From Chloroflexota bacterium (GTDB taxonomy: Bacteria; Chloroflexota; Anaerolineae; B4-G1; SLSP01): a stretch of 64,000 bases of DNA. The notes beneath the pieces were generated by a model that saw only the letters and a list, made by a program, of their open reading frames with translations, did no database searches and was not told the DNA's origin. Shown here piece by piece: positions 15,571 to 23,791 of the stretch (position 1 is its first letter; every line of letters begins with the position of its first letter). The position numbers were made by a program, and so were the translations under genes. The stretch spans positions 1 to 64,000 of the forward strand of contig JAIOAX010000019.1 in assembly GCA_019873645.1 (NCBI GenBank), written 5' to 3'.

Positions 15571-15977
15571 CTTAACCTGGGCCAACGGGTGCCAACGTAT
15601 TGTGCGGCGAGGAATTCAACGAAGATGGCCGTCTGCTCTAAGTTGCGGGCCGGCGTGAGAATGGTATGCATATCATTCTCGATGTAGAACAGGTAGAGAT
15701 AACCAATGGCGACAATGCCGATGGCCGTTGTCGCCGCCAACCCAAACAGCATCTCGCCATTGGTTCTACCGTCAGCTAGAAAGCGTTTCGCGGTGATGCC
15801 TGCCGTTATCCCGCCAACCGCACTGCCCAACATCCCCAGGCAGGCACGCCCGATGATGCCGCCATCTACCCGGCTCACAAGCCCAACAATGAGCATCCCC
15901 ACGATGGGCAGCCCCAACGCCGGCCAGGCGGTTCGTGATTTCCAGGTCGGCAGAGTTGAAGGCGAAGACTCAGCCAT
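15561..15977 (-). CDS. Small membrane protein of unknown function
   Basis: 138 residues from the ATG at 15977, which lies inside the last codons of the upstream gene (8-bp overlap, coupled translation). Three hydrophobic segments are visible: LGLPIVGMLIVGLVSRV, a Gly-rich GIIGRACLGMLGSAVGGITAGI, and LAATTAIGIVAIGYLYLFY. The N-terminus is Ser/Thr-rich. No family is recognised. The gene pairs with the next small membrane gene and both follow plsC, so they may act together at the membrane; that is inference from position only. Confidence 0.6.
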   Translation of the reverse strand: MAESSPSTLPTWKSRTAWPALGLPIVGMLIVGLVSRVDGGIIGRACLGMLGSAVGGITAGITAKRFLADGRTNGEMLFGLAATTAIGIVAIGYLYLFYIENDMHTILTPARNLEQTAIFVEFLAAQYVGTRWPRLRKT

Positions 15978-16296
15978 CGCTCCGCTTCTGCGCCTCAGAT
16001 GATGGAGCAGCCTTGCGGTGTTGGATGATGCGCCACACGCTTTCAGCGATAAGGCCGAGACCGAGGATGCTCCACAACACCCGCGCCCATCCACGATCCT
16101 CCGTGGCGACCATACCGGCGAGGAACAACAACATCCCGGCGTTCAACGCCAGCGCGTAGCCCAGTTCGTCCAGTTTGTGGCGGACTCTTTGCTTGCTGCG
16201 CCCGGCTTCATAGGAAGCATAACTCCATACCGCCAGGATCACTGCCAGGCCGAGAATCCACAAAGCATTTGAGAACACTCCCCAAGCGTCAATCAT
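15970..16296 (-). CDS. Small membrane protein with two to three helices
   Basis: 108 residues from the ATG at 16296, chosen because GAGG lies five bases upstream. A longer in-frame start at 16365 would overlap plsC. Helices: ALWILGLAVILAVWSYASY, ALALNAGMLLFLAGMV and VLWSILGLGLIAESVW, with a basic stretch (RSKQRVRHKL) between the first two and a polar tail. Function unknown. The start is seven bases after the plsC stop, so it is likely in the same mRNA. Confidence 0.6.
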   Translation of the reverse strand: MIDAWGVFSNALWILGLAVILAVWSYASYEAGRSKQRVRHKLDELGYALALNAGMLLFLAGMVATEDRGWARVLWSILGLGLIAESVWRIIQHRKAAPSSEAQKRSDG

Positions 16297-16303
16297 CGCG
16301 GCC

Positions 16304-16984
16304 TCACTTTGATTGTGAATGTCGCTTACCGATAAGCCGCTGTTCACCCTCTTTGACCAGATCAATAATGCGCTGCATGATGCGCTGCGATTCCGCTTTC
16401 ACGTGGGAGCGATCCTCAACGTCGCCTTGCAGATGGATCGGTTCGCCGACGACCATGCGGAACGGGCCGCGCAGATACCAGAATTCCGGGTAGGTTTGAC
16501 CCTTGACTTTTCCTTGGGTGATGTGCAACTTCTCGGGTGACAATTGAATCCCTACGGGAACAATCGGCACGCCTGCACTCAAGGCCAGGCGCACCGCGCC
16601 GGTGCGCGGCGGACAGAAACCGCCTTCGGGAGGGCTGTTCTTCCCTTCAATGAACAGGGCCACCGTATCCCCGTTCTTCAACCGCCGCAAGGCTTCATCG
16701 AACGCCGGACGTCCCGCCGCCGGATCAACTGGGATGTGACGCGCGCGCTTCAGATAAAAGCCCAACACGGGCACCAGGAAAGCGATGGAGGTAATCAAGA
16801 TGGAAATCGGACGTGATGAAAGTAAAGCCAACGCAAAGGGGTCGGTAAAACTCGGATGATTGGCGACGATCAGTTTAGGTCCCGGCGGCAGCGGCGCCTG
16901 CCAGAGAATTTCAAGGTCTAAAAACAGCCGCGCATACAGCGCGATCAACACACGGCCAAAGGTATACAACAATCCACGTAACAC
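16304..16984 (-). CDS. plsC: 1-acyl-glycerol-3-phosphate acyltransferase (PlsC family)
   Basis: 226 residues, typical length. The catalytic HX4D motif is NHPSFTDP, motif III is FIEGKNSPPEGGF (Glu-Gly then a variant of the usual Thr-Arg), and motif IV is VPIVPVGIQ. It should transfer an acyl chain to lysophosphatidate at the membrane in phospholipid synthesis, although related family members acylate other lipids. GTG start at 16984. An extended -10 promoter lies 35-43 bp upstream. Two small membrane-protein genes follow in tight order. Confidence 0.85.
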   Translation of the reverse strand: MLRGLLYTFGRVLIALYARLFLDLEILWQAPLPPGPKLIVANHPSFTDPFALALLSSRPISILITSIAFLVPVLGFYLKRARHIPVDPAAGRPAFDEALRRLKNGDTVALFIEGKNSPPEGGFCPPRTGAVRLALSAGVPIVPVGIQLSPEKLHITQGKVKGQTYPEFWYLRGPFRMVVGEPIHLQGDVEDRSHVKAESQRIMQRIIDLVKEGEQRLIGKRHSQSK

Positions 16985-17018
16985 AGTCTCACTTAATCCT
17001 TTCTAAATCATTCCTGCT

Positions 17019-17027
17019 ATCATACCA
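17019..17027 (-). promoter_or_regulatory. Extended -10 promoter of plsC
   Basis: Minus-strand TGGTATGAT fits TGnTATnAT. A weak -35 (TTTCAG) lies 17 bp upstream. Transcription would start near 17012, about 28 nt before the GTG. Confidence 0.4.
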
Positions 17028-17062
17028 CATTTTCCCCTAAACTGAAATCGCCCAATCGGGTA

Positions 17063-17213
17063 GAGTGCATTTCAGGACGGGGGCGATTTATCAGACACGG
17101 CTACTGGGCGATGCTCAGGCCGGTCTCCAGACCGCGTCTGCGCAGCGACTGATCCCGCAGTGGTGCAGCCAGAGACCGGTTACCGCGAGACCGGCCCCCA
17201 AGTTGAAATGCGT
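17063..17213. mobile_element. MITE-like element, copy 1
   Basis: About 150 bp, beginning GTGCATTTCAGGACGGGGGC and ending with GCCCCCAAGTTGAAATGC, so the ends are inverted repeats. The inside carries hairpins (GGTCTCCAGACC) and shares long stretches with the copies at 30273-30406 and 33261-33413 (for example TCAGGCCGGTCTCCAGACC and CCCGCAGTGG). No coding capacity. No clear target duplication is visible at this copy. It lies directly upstream of the restriction-modification regulator. Confidence 0.8.
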
Positions 17214-17246
17214 TCAGTGAGTATGGCCTTGATCTACATTCATGAT

Positions 17247-17287
17247 ACTGATAGTCTGTAGACTCATAGAGTGACTACTCATATAAT
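17247..17287 (+). promoter_or_regulatory. C-box-like operator and leaderless promoter of the XRE regulator
   Basis: Two symmetrical boxes, ACTGATAGT (17247-17255) and ACTCATAGAGT (17262-17272), are followed by GACTACTC and a perfect TATAAT (17282-17287). They resemble the ACT/AGT C-boxes bound by controller proteins of restriction-modification systems. The -10 lies 9 bp before the ATG at 17297, so the transcript would be leaderless, a known feature of several C-protein genes. Confidence 0.55.
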
Positions 17288-17296
17288 TCATCATTG

Positions 17297-17554
17297 ATGA
17301 CACGCTTATCTGCTCTGCTCATAGTTTTCGGTAAAACGGTGAGAAAGCTGCGTGAAGCGCGTGGTTTATCTCAAGAAGCCTTTGCTGATGTATGTGGTCT
17401 GCACCGCACATACATCGGAGGTATTGAACGCGGCGAACGTAATATCGGGCTACTGAACGTGCTGCGTATCGCCAGGGCACTAGGCGTTCATCCGGGCACG
17501 CTGTTCGCCGATTTCGATCCCCAACTTATGGAGCAACTGGATACCCCACAATGA
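17297..17554 (+). CDS. XRE-family regulator, probable R-M controller (C) protein
   Basis: 85 residues from the ATG at 17297 (a TTG just before is less likely). A single XRE helix-turn-helix fills the protein: VRKLREARGLSQEAFADVCG, then LHRTYIGGIERGERNIGLLN and VLRIARALGVHPGTLF. Size and the GLHRTYIGGIERGERN recognition segment match C proteins that time expression of a restriction enzyme after its methyltransferase. The next gene starts within its stop (ATGA overlap) and encodes an HNH nuclease, and C-box-like sites lie over its promoter. Confidence 0.85.
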   Translation: MTRLSALLIVFGKTVRKLREARGLSQEAFADVCGLHRTYIGGIERGERNIGLLNVLRIARALGVHPGTLFADFDPQLMEQLDTPQ

Positions 17555-18240
17555 AGCCACAGCTTTGCCTTGAACACATCCCTGGTCGCTCGGTTTACGA
17601 ACAAATCCAGCCGCGACTCTGCCAGTGTCTGCGAGGGCATGAGGGAGAGCATCACGAGTTTCCTTACCTGGCGCAGCTCAGTCGAGGAGACTACAAGTCC
17701 GTCGCCGACAAAATCAAACGCGATGCAACAATGACAACCGGCGCAGCCTGGAAAAGCAAACAGGCTGGGCCCAATCGGATTCTGCGATGGGTGATGCTTT
17801 TGCCGGATGAGGAACTGGAGCAGTACGGCATCGTGATGCGTGACCTTAAGCCCCAGCTTGTTGCCAAATTGCGCGAAAAGGCGGCCAGTTACGAAGATTG
17901 TATGGCGGTCGCCAAAAAGTTAACCTGGTTGGTTTATCAGATGCCAGGTGCGCCGATCCCGCCGGCCGAAATCGCTGACTATCTGGAATTACACTTTGGA
18001 CCCATGCAACCGGATAGTACAGCTTGTATGGTTTGTCATTTGCCGTTGCCTTTTGAGTTGTTCTTCAAAGCTGCACGCGGCAAGGCCGAAATCGAAACCG
18101 GTCATAAAAACCCACGTCTCCACGACGTAGACAATGTGGGGTTTGTGCACAGGGAATGTAACATTGCGCAGGGCAATAAAACGTTGCCGGAATTTTACCT
18201 CTGGATTCGAGAGATCTTGCGACGGGTAGATGCGCTCTAA
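17551..18240 (+). CDS. HNH-type restriction endonuclease (predicted)
   Basis: 229 residues. The N-terminal 150 residues are a mostly helical region of unknown specificity. The C-terminal part has a zinc-binding CMVCHLPLPFEL pair and a beta-beta-alpha-metal core: EIETGHKNPRLHDVDNVGF then HRECNIAQGN, where the His of TGH and the Asn/His of the following turn are expected metal and catalytic residues. With a C protein overlapping upstream and a methyltransferase convergent downstream (stops overlap by 4 bp, 18237-18240) this is most likely the restriction subunit. The cleavage site is unknown. The overlap with the C gene couples its translation to the regulator. Confidence 0.78.
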   Translation: MKPQLCLEHIPGRSVYEQIQPRLCQCLRGHEGEHHEFPYLAQLSRGDYKSVADKIKRDATMTTGAAWKSKQAGPNRILRWVMLLPDEELEQYGIVMRDLKPQLVAKLREKAASYEDCMAVAKKLTWLVYQMPGAPIPPAEIADYLELHFGPMQPDSTACMVCHLPLPFELFFKAARGKAEIETGHKNPRLHDVDNVGFVHRECNIAQGNKTLPEFYLWIREILRRVDAL

Positions 18241-20225
18241 AGCTCGTACCCTGGGTGCTCAAACTCGCGCAACTTTCTTAGAGACTCTGCCCGCCCGCGT
18301 ATTAGAGAAGAAAATTCTTCGATAGTCCTTATCCACTCCTCATTATGTTGGGGTAAGGGAATGAGGATTTCCCCTAGACGTTTACCCAACGAACCCAACG
18401 TAGATTGAATGAAAACCAGATTACGAATCTGATGCTGGACCATCGGCAGGTTAAGCAGATACAACAATTCTATCGCGTTAATCGGCGCATCAGGCGCGAC
18501 AGAGATAATCTTGATGTGACTTTGTACCACCGAACGATAATTGTGCTCGTGCAAAATTGCTGTTTTGCCGATTCTGTAGCGTCCATCGCAAACCATTAAA
18601 ATATCGTTAGGCTTAAGGTTTTGTTGTTTTTTGAACCGTTCATAAATCTCTTCACTGACCGAGCGTGTGGGATCAATTGAAACCTCGTAATTGGCAATAT
18701 CCGATGTACGTATGAAGGGCACATCCCCTGTGCCATACGCCTCTGCCCCTACTTCATGCCCTTTGCGGATGTGAAGATAGCCTTTTTTGACTAACTCCTT
18801 AAGCGTAACCACTTCTGCGCCAAGCCGCGCCGCTTCCTGTTTCAGTTCCTCAGTGGGAGACCGGTCGTAATAACGCGGACATAAATAATATGGATTTGTA
18901 ATTTCCGCATGTTGCCAAAACCTGGCTGTGTGTTCTTTTGTGCTAAACTCGTTGCCGATTTCAAGGAAATCATCGGGGTAAGATGCGCCGTTTGATGTCG
19001 TGGTCTTGCCTCTTCGGTCATGGCCGCATTGCAACGCCACAGCCATCCATACTTTCTGAGCAAAGACCGGGTGTTTTGTCTTCTCGGCAGTTTTTTTGAA
19101 AAATAAAACATTCGTCTTGGTATCGGTGCTTGGTTGAAACGTGGTACGGGGGCAATCTAAGAGTGCTGTTATTTCCCCTTGACTGCGGACGTAATCCCAA
19201 ACGTATCCCATATTCGCGTTTCCAAAGACACCTTCCGGCAGTACGATGCCCATTTGGCCGCCGGGCTTCAGGAGGCGAATACTTAACTCAAGAAAAAGGA
19301 TTTGTGGATCCTGGGTTTCTCGGATTTGGCGTTCAATATGCCACTGCGAGGCTTCCCATTGCCATTTGTGGCCTAAAGCAAATTGTTCCAAGATGGGTTT
19401 TTCATTTACCTTGATGCGTGCGCCGAAAGGTGGATTGGTCAATATAAAGTCGGCATCCAAAGGGGAAACATCTTGGGGCAGACGAGAAAGCGCCTCGTAG
19501 TCTAATGAGTTGAGATTCAGGATCACACCTCTCCCCGGAGCCGCCATCTCTAACATCGCCTTAGCAAGACGACAGAGATCGTTATCTTTGTCTATGCCGA
19601 TGAGTCTGCCGACATCCTCTGGCAAGCTAGCCTGTCGCTCGCCTGTTTGGAAGGCATGAGTTTCAACCAGAAAACCCCCCGTACCGCATGCCGGATCTAC
19701 CACTTTAGCTTCAAGCGGTGGATGTAACACACAAATCATTGCCCGCACAAGACTGCGCGGCGTAAAGAATTGTCCTTTATCGCCGCGCAGCCGCGGCCCC
19801 ATCAAAGCCTGAAAAGCCTCGCCCATCACATGCGCAGGTGCAGCATGTAGGGATAAGGATGTCAATTCTTCCAGGCCATACCGCAGCACTTTGTCGTCAA
19901 GGTAAAATTTCTCGTCTTCACCGATCAGATGCGGGAATGTCCGCAAAAGCACCGGCAGCAACAACTCGTTAGCCGATCCCTCCCCGTTTAGAAAGGCATG
20001 CAAGACTTCGGCGCTATGGTTCCTTTCCACAGCAATTTTGCAGAGCAGCAGGTTGGACAAATCAGAGATAATGCGTTCGGCGCGGCTAGCGTTGCTGTTA
20101 GCATAGAAATGATAGTAGAGTTTACGAAAAGCCGCCGTATACGCTTTCTCATTAACCTCGAACGCATCAAATTCACCGTGCGTCCCCAATTGCTGAAAGG
20201 ATAATTGCTCGACTGCTTTCATCAT
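18237..20225 (-). CDS. N6-adenine DNA methyltransferase fused to a specificity domain
   Basis: 662 residues from the ATG at 20225 (upstream frame overlaps the neighbouring gene). Residues about 10-150 are an HsdM-N-like helical region. The N6-Mtase domain follows: SAM motif I DPACGTGGFLVET, catalytic motif IV ILTNPPFG, and SIRLLKPGGQMGIVLPEGVFGN. The last 200 residues look like one target-recognition half of a type I HsdS subunit (GDVPFIRTSDIANYEV, LKPNDILMVCDGRYRIGKTA, LGSLGKRLGEILIPLP). Methylation and recognition are thus in one chain, as in M.S fusions. It probably protects host DNA from the convergent HNH nuclease. No HsdR gene is present. Confidence 0.87.
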   Translation of the reverse strand: MMKAVEQLSFQQLGTHGEFDAFEVNEKAYTAAFRKLYYHFYANSNASRAERIISDLSNLLLCKIAVERNHSAEVLHAFLNGEGSANELLLPVLLRTFPHLIGEDEKFYLDDKVLRYGLEELTSLSLHAAPAHVMGEAFQALMGPRLRGDKGQFFTPRSLVRAMICVLHPPLEAKVVDPACGTGGFLVETHAFQTGERQASLPEDVGRLIGIDKDNDLCRLAKAMLEMAAPGRGVILNLNSLDYEALSRLPQDVSPLDADFILTNPPFGARIKVNEKPILEQFALGHKWQWEASQWHIERQIRETQDPQILFLELSIRLLKPGGQMGIVLPEGVFGNANMGYVWDYVRSQGEITALLDCPRTTFQPSTDTKTNVLFFKKTAEKTKHPVFAQKVWMAVALQCGHDRRGKTTTSNGASYPDDFLEIGNEFSTKEHTARFWQHAEITNPYYLCPRYYDRSPTEELKQEAARLGAEVVTLKELVKKGYLHIRKGHEVGAEAYGTGDVPFIRTSDIANYEVSIDPTRSVSEEIYERFKKQQNLKPNDILMVCDGRYRIGKTAILHEHNYRSVVQSHIKIISVAPDAPINAIELLYLLNLPMVQHQIRNLVFIQSTLGSLGKRLGEILIPLPQHNEEWIRTIEEFSSLIRGRAESLRKLREFEHPGYEL

Positions 20226-20245
20226 TGAATCTACACTGCGGTTAA

Positions 20246-23200
20246 TCAATGCTGCCCGGCCTCCCGCAACGCGCGCCATAGCCGTTCCGGCGTGATCGGC
20301 GTGCGCGTCATCATCACGCCCGTGGCGTCGTAGATGGCGTTGATGACCGCCGGCGCGGCGCCATTGACGACAATCTCTGCCACCGACTTCACGCCGACCG
20401 GATGCGACGGCTCGAACGTCTCTACGAACAGCGTCTCCAGCGATGGACTTTCGTCGGCGCGGAACACGCGGTAGTCATCGAAGCGCGGGTTGAGCAAGCG
20501 TCCGCTTTCGTCAAAGACCATCTCTTCGGTGAGCGCATAGCCGAGCGCCTGAAGCATGCCGCCATCCGCCTGCCCGCCGGCCGTGAGCGGATTGATGATC
20601 GTGCCGGCGTCTACGGCGATGAGCAGCTTGTCTACCGTCGTCTGTCCGGTCTCGGTGTCCACGGTGACTTCGGCGAACTGCGCCGCAAACGGCGGCGGGC
20701 TGACCGGGCTGACAAACGACGCCGTCCCCATAATCTGGTGCTGGTTCTGCTTATGCGTCGCGTACATCGCAATCTCGCGGAAAGAGATAGATTGCTGACT
20801 GCTGACGGCTGACCGCTGAGGGCTAACGCCGAGCCAGGCAAAATTATGGCGCAGGGTGATATCGTCGGCGGGTACGCCGGTCATCTCCTCGGCGACGGCC
20901 TTGATTTGCCGCGCGACCTCCTCCGCCGCGCGCGCGACGGCCCCTCCGCTGATGTACGTCGTAGACGAGGCATACGCACCTTTGTCGAAGGGCGTCAGAT
21001 CGGTGTCGGACGAGCGAATGATGAGTTTGTCCAGCGTGCAGCCGAGCACCTCGGCGGCGATCTGGCCGAGCACCGTATCGGAGCCGGTACCCAGGTCGGT
21101 CGCGCCGATCAGCAGGTTAAAGGAACCGTCGTCGTTCATCTTGATGCTGGCAGCGGCCATATCCAGGTTGGGGATGCCGGAACCTTGCATCAGAAACGCC
21201 ACGCCGATCCCGCGCCGCAGGTGGGGCGCGCCGGGGACAGTGTGCCATTGCGGATTGCCGTATTTCTGCGCCCACCCGACCGCCGCTGCGCCCTGGATGG
21301 CCGCTTCGCGCAGCGCGTTCGTTTCGATCATCTCGCCGCGCGCCTCGCGGCCCTCGCTCCACACCTTGCTCATGATGTTCTCGGTGTGCGGTTTGACGAT
21401 GTTGTTCAGGCGGAAGGCCAGCGGGTCCATCCCCAGCTCCACGGCGATGCGGGTGATGAGCGTTTCGGTGGCGACGACGCCCTGGGTGACGCCGTACCCG
21501 CGATACGCGCCGGAACGCGGCAGCGTCGTGTAGTACGTCTCGCCCCAAAAGCGCACGTTGGGCGTGTTGTAGATCGGCAGTGTCTTATGGCCGGTGTTGC
21601 CGAGCACCGTCAGGCCGTGGCCGCCATACGCGCCGGTATCGCTCCACGCGCGCATGTCCTGCGCGACCATTGTCCCGTCCTTGTTGACCCCCACGCGATA
21701 GCGCACGCGCATCGGATGGCGGGTGGTGGTGTAGATGAACTGCTCCTCACGGGTCAGCTCCAGCAGCACCGGGCGGCCCGTGGCGATGGTGAGATGCGCG
21801 GGGATGTCCTCATAGATCTCTTGCTTGTTGCCGAATGCCGCGCCGATGCGCGGTTTGATGACGCGAATCTGCCCTTCGGTGAGGCCCAGCACGGGCGCGA
21901 GGATGCGGCGTACGTGGAACGGCACCTGCGTCGAGCTGATGATGACCAGACGGTCGTCTTCATCCCAATAGGTAAGCGCGACCCAGGGTTCCAGCGGTAC
22001 GTGCTTCATCTTCTGCGTTTCCACTTCGGTCTCGAAGACATAATCGGCCTGTGCGCACGCCGCGTCTACATCACCGAGATCAATCCGCACTTTGGCGACG
22101 AGATTTTTGGCCGGGTCGCTGTCCCCGAAGTTGACATAGTCGGGTTCGTCGTGGATGATCGGCGCGCCTTCGGCCATCGCGGCGTCGAGGCTGAGGACGG
22201 GGGGCAGCACCTCGTAGGTGACTTTGATGAGTTCGAGCGCCTGCTCGGCGATCTCCGGCGTCTCGGCGGCGACGGCGGCAACGCGGTCGCCCACGTAGCG
22301 CACCTTGTTGTCGAAGCTGACGTAATCCAGCGGACCGGGAATCGGGTAGCTCTGTCCCGCCGTCGAGTAGACCACGCGGGGGACGTTCTTGTAGGTCAGC
22401 ACGGCGCGGACGCCGGGCAGCGCCTCGGCCTGACGGGTATCAATGTCCTTGATGCGCGCATGAGCGTGCGGGCTGTGGAGGATTTTGGCGTAGAGCATCC
22501 CCGGCCGCTCGAAATCGGCGACGAACGCGGGCAGTCCCTGTGCCAGCTTGGGCGCGTCCACCTTGGGCAGCGGTTTGCCGACGACGGCAAATTTCTCCGG
22601 CTCGGTTGTGACGACGATCTTAGGTTGCGCCTTGACGCGGGTTTGTGTCGCCATACCGCCGCCGCTGCCGAATTCCGGCGGCTCAAAGGTATCGAGCGGG
22701 CCGAACAAGCCTTCCGGCGGGCCGAACAATGCCTCACCGAGTTCACCCAGATCGGAGCTGCCGAGCACCGGGCCGGGGTCCTCGCCGCGCAGGTAGGCCG
22801 CTGCGCGGAGGATCGCCTGCACCGGTTTGACGTAGCCGGTTTCGCGGGAGACGATGCCGCTGATGGCATCGCGTACTTCGGCTTCGGTGGGGCGCGGATT
22901 GCGGTCGAGCAGTGCCTTGCCGGCGAGAATCAGTGCGGGCGTGTCGTAGCCGCTCTGGATCGCGCCGGTCTCGATGAAGGCGCGTTGCAGCGGATGCAAC
23001 TCGGCCTTCTGATTCCAGCCGGGATGCTGGTGGCCGCTTAAGCCTTCGACGGTAAGCACCGTCGCGCCGTCGGCCTGCGCCGCCAGTGTGACGACGCTGT
23101 TGCACAGCCGGCCATTAAGCAGCACGGTGCTGTAGCCATCTGCGCCATCCTCGCTGCCGAATTTGACGCTCTTGATGCCGCTGCGGCGGAGGAGATGGAA

Positions 23201-23266
23201 GAGCGTCTCGCGCGGTTCGATGTCGAAAGTGCGGAACGTATGGTTTAACGTCATTGTGATTTTCAT
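20246..23266 (-). CDS. Xanthine-dehydrogenase-family protein with degenerate 2Fe-2S domain
   Basis: 1006 residues in one chain: a ferredoxin-like and [2Fe-2S]-helical region (1-165), a linker (about 166-215), then a molybdopterin-binding large-subunit region (about 225-1000). The latter keeps GAAFGNKQ, AYRGYGVTQG and, near the C-terminus, the Glu in GVKSVAEIVVNGAAPAV that serves as catalytic base in the family. The iron-sulfur part keeps its sequence framework but every Cys ligand is replaced: GSEDGADGYST for the usual GCxxGxCGxCT, NSVVTL for NSCxxL, SGYDTPA for CGYCTPG, and VSRETGY for CRCTGY. There is no FAD subunit nearby. A heptamer repeat (20794-20826) is translated within it as QRSAVSSQQS. 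AGGAG lies seven bases before the ATG. Confidence 0.85.
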   Translation of the reverse strand: MKITMTLNHTFRTFDIEPRETLFHLLRRSGIKSVKFGSEDGADGYSTVLLNGRLCNSVVTLAAQADGATVLTVEGLSGHQHPGWNQKAELHPLQRAFIETGAIQSGYDTPALILAGKALLDRNPRPTEAEVRDAISGIVSRETGYVKPVQAILRAAAYLRGEDPGPVLGSSDLGELGEALFGPPEGLFGPLDTFEPPEFGSGGGMATQTRVKAQPKIVVTTEPEKFAVVGKPLPKVDAPKLAQGLPAFVADFERPGMLYAKILHSPHAHARIKDIDTRQAEALPGVRAVLTYKNVPRVVYSTAGQSYPIPGPLDYVSFDNKVRYVGDRVAAVAAETPEIAEQALELIKVTYEVLPPVLSLDAAMAEGAPIIHDEPDYVNFGDSDPAKNLVAKVRIDLGDVDAACAQADYVFETEVETQKMKHVPLEPWVALTYWDEDDRLVIISSTQVPFHVRRILAPVLGLTEGQIRVIKPRIGAAFGNKQEIYEDIPAHLTIATGRPVLLELTREEQFIYTTTRHPMRVRYRVGVNKDGTMVAQDMRAWSDTGAYGGHGLTVLGNTGHKTLPIYNTPNVRFWGETYYTTLPRSGAYRGYGVTQGVVATETLITRIAVELGMDPLAFRLNNIVKPHTENIMSKVWSEGREARGEMIETNALREAAIQGAAAVGWAQKYGNPQWHTVPGAPHLRRGIGVAFLMQGSGIPNLDMAAASIKMNDDGSFNLLIGATDLGTGSDTVLGQIAAEVLGCTLDKLIIRSSDTDLTPFDKGAYASSTTYISGGAVARAAEEVARQIKAVAEEMTGVPADDITLRHNFAWLGVSPQRSAVSSQQSISFREIAMYATHKQNQHQIMGTASFVSPVSPPPFAAQFAEVTVDTETGQTTVDKLLIAVDAGTIINPLTAGGQADGGMLQALGYALTEEMVFDESGRLLNPRFDDYRVFRADESPSLETLFVETFEPSHPVGVKSVAEIVVNGAAPAVINAIYDATGVMMTRTPITPERLWRALREAGQH
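20794..20826. repeat. Heptamer repeat (GCTGACN) inside the molybdopterin gene
   Basis: Units GCTGACT, GCTGACG, GCTGACC, GCTGAGG and a partial GCTAACG. It is in coding sequence (minus strand, residues around 815-826), in a segment not expected in the family, so it looks like an in-frame insertion of repeat DNA. Confidence 0.75.
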
Positions 23267-23536
23267 AAGACAACTCCTGTTATCAGGGCATAATTATCGC
23301 ACAGGCATAATCGGCATTGCCCCAGGCTAATTCGAAATCACCTATGGCGGCACAGGCTGCCAGGCAATCAGTATGTTGAATTTGTCTATGGTACGGTACA
23401 GTCAGTGGAGGTATGGTTGGCCTATGTCCTTCTATTTGCAAAGGATTTATTGACTCCATTATAGCATAACCTTGACGAGTTTTGTTGTCTGGTGCCCGTG
23501 GTTAGGCCGTAGAGGCCCACCGTTGTCTTTCAAAGG
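23267..23536. other. Intergenic gap with a possible -10 only
   Basis: 270 bp without a supported gene. A minus-strand TATAAT lies at 23463-23458 and could serve the molybdopterin-protein gene with a leader of about 185 nt, but no matching -35 is seen. Nothing else was recognised. Confidence 0.35.
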
Positions 23537-23791
23537 TTACGGCCTGGTTGCCTGCTCCAGCGCGTATAGATAGGCTAACGCCTCGGCTGCATTGGCGCCA
23601 CACATCTCTGCGCTGGGACGCAGGGCCACACACACGCGGGGGCGTTCCGGCATATTAAATAGCTTGCAGCGGTTATCTTCTGTGAGTTGTATGCAGCGCA
23701 CGCCGGCAGGTTTGCCGTCGGGCATGCCGGGAATCGGCGAGGAAATGGATGGGGCGATGCAACAGGCCCCGCAGCCCGGACGACATTGCAT
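23537..23791 (-). CDS. YkgJ-like cysteine-cluster protein
   Basis: 84 residues from the ATG at 23791, chosen because AAAGGAG lies seven bases upstream. Cysteines are arranged as [11 protein letters not shown], then VRCIQL, NRCKLF, RVCVAL and EMCGANA. The CxxxCxxCC start and the later C-L-F/Y pattern are those of the zinc- or iron-chelating YkgJ family (UPF0153-like), whose role is not well established. Its start codon shares a base with the lspA stop, so translation is probably coupled. Confidence 0.75.
   Translation of the reverse strand: MQCRPGCGACCIAPSISSPIPGMPDGKPAGVRCIQLTEDNRCKLFNMPERPRVCVALRPSAEMCGANAAEALAYLYALEQATRP

Noticed and set aside
20846-23041. 731-codon plus-strand frame opposite the XDH-family gene
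   Set aside because: Composition (Arg/Asp/Gly/His/Val-rich) and position show it is the antisense shadow of the real gene.
20246-23266. XDH-family gene as an ordinary pseudogene
   Set aside because: The 1006-codon frame is intact, the ribosome site is good, and the molybdopterin-site motifs are kept; only the cluster ligands are changed.
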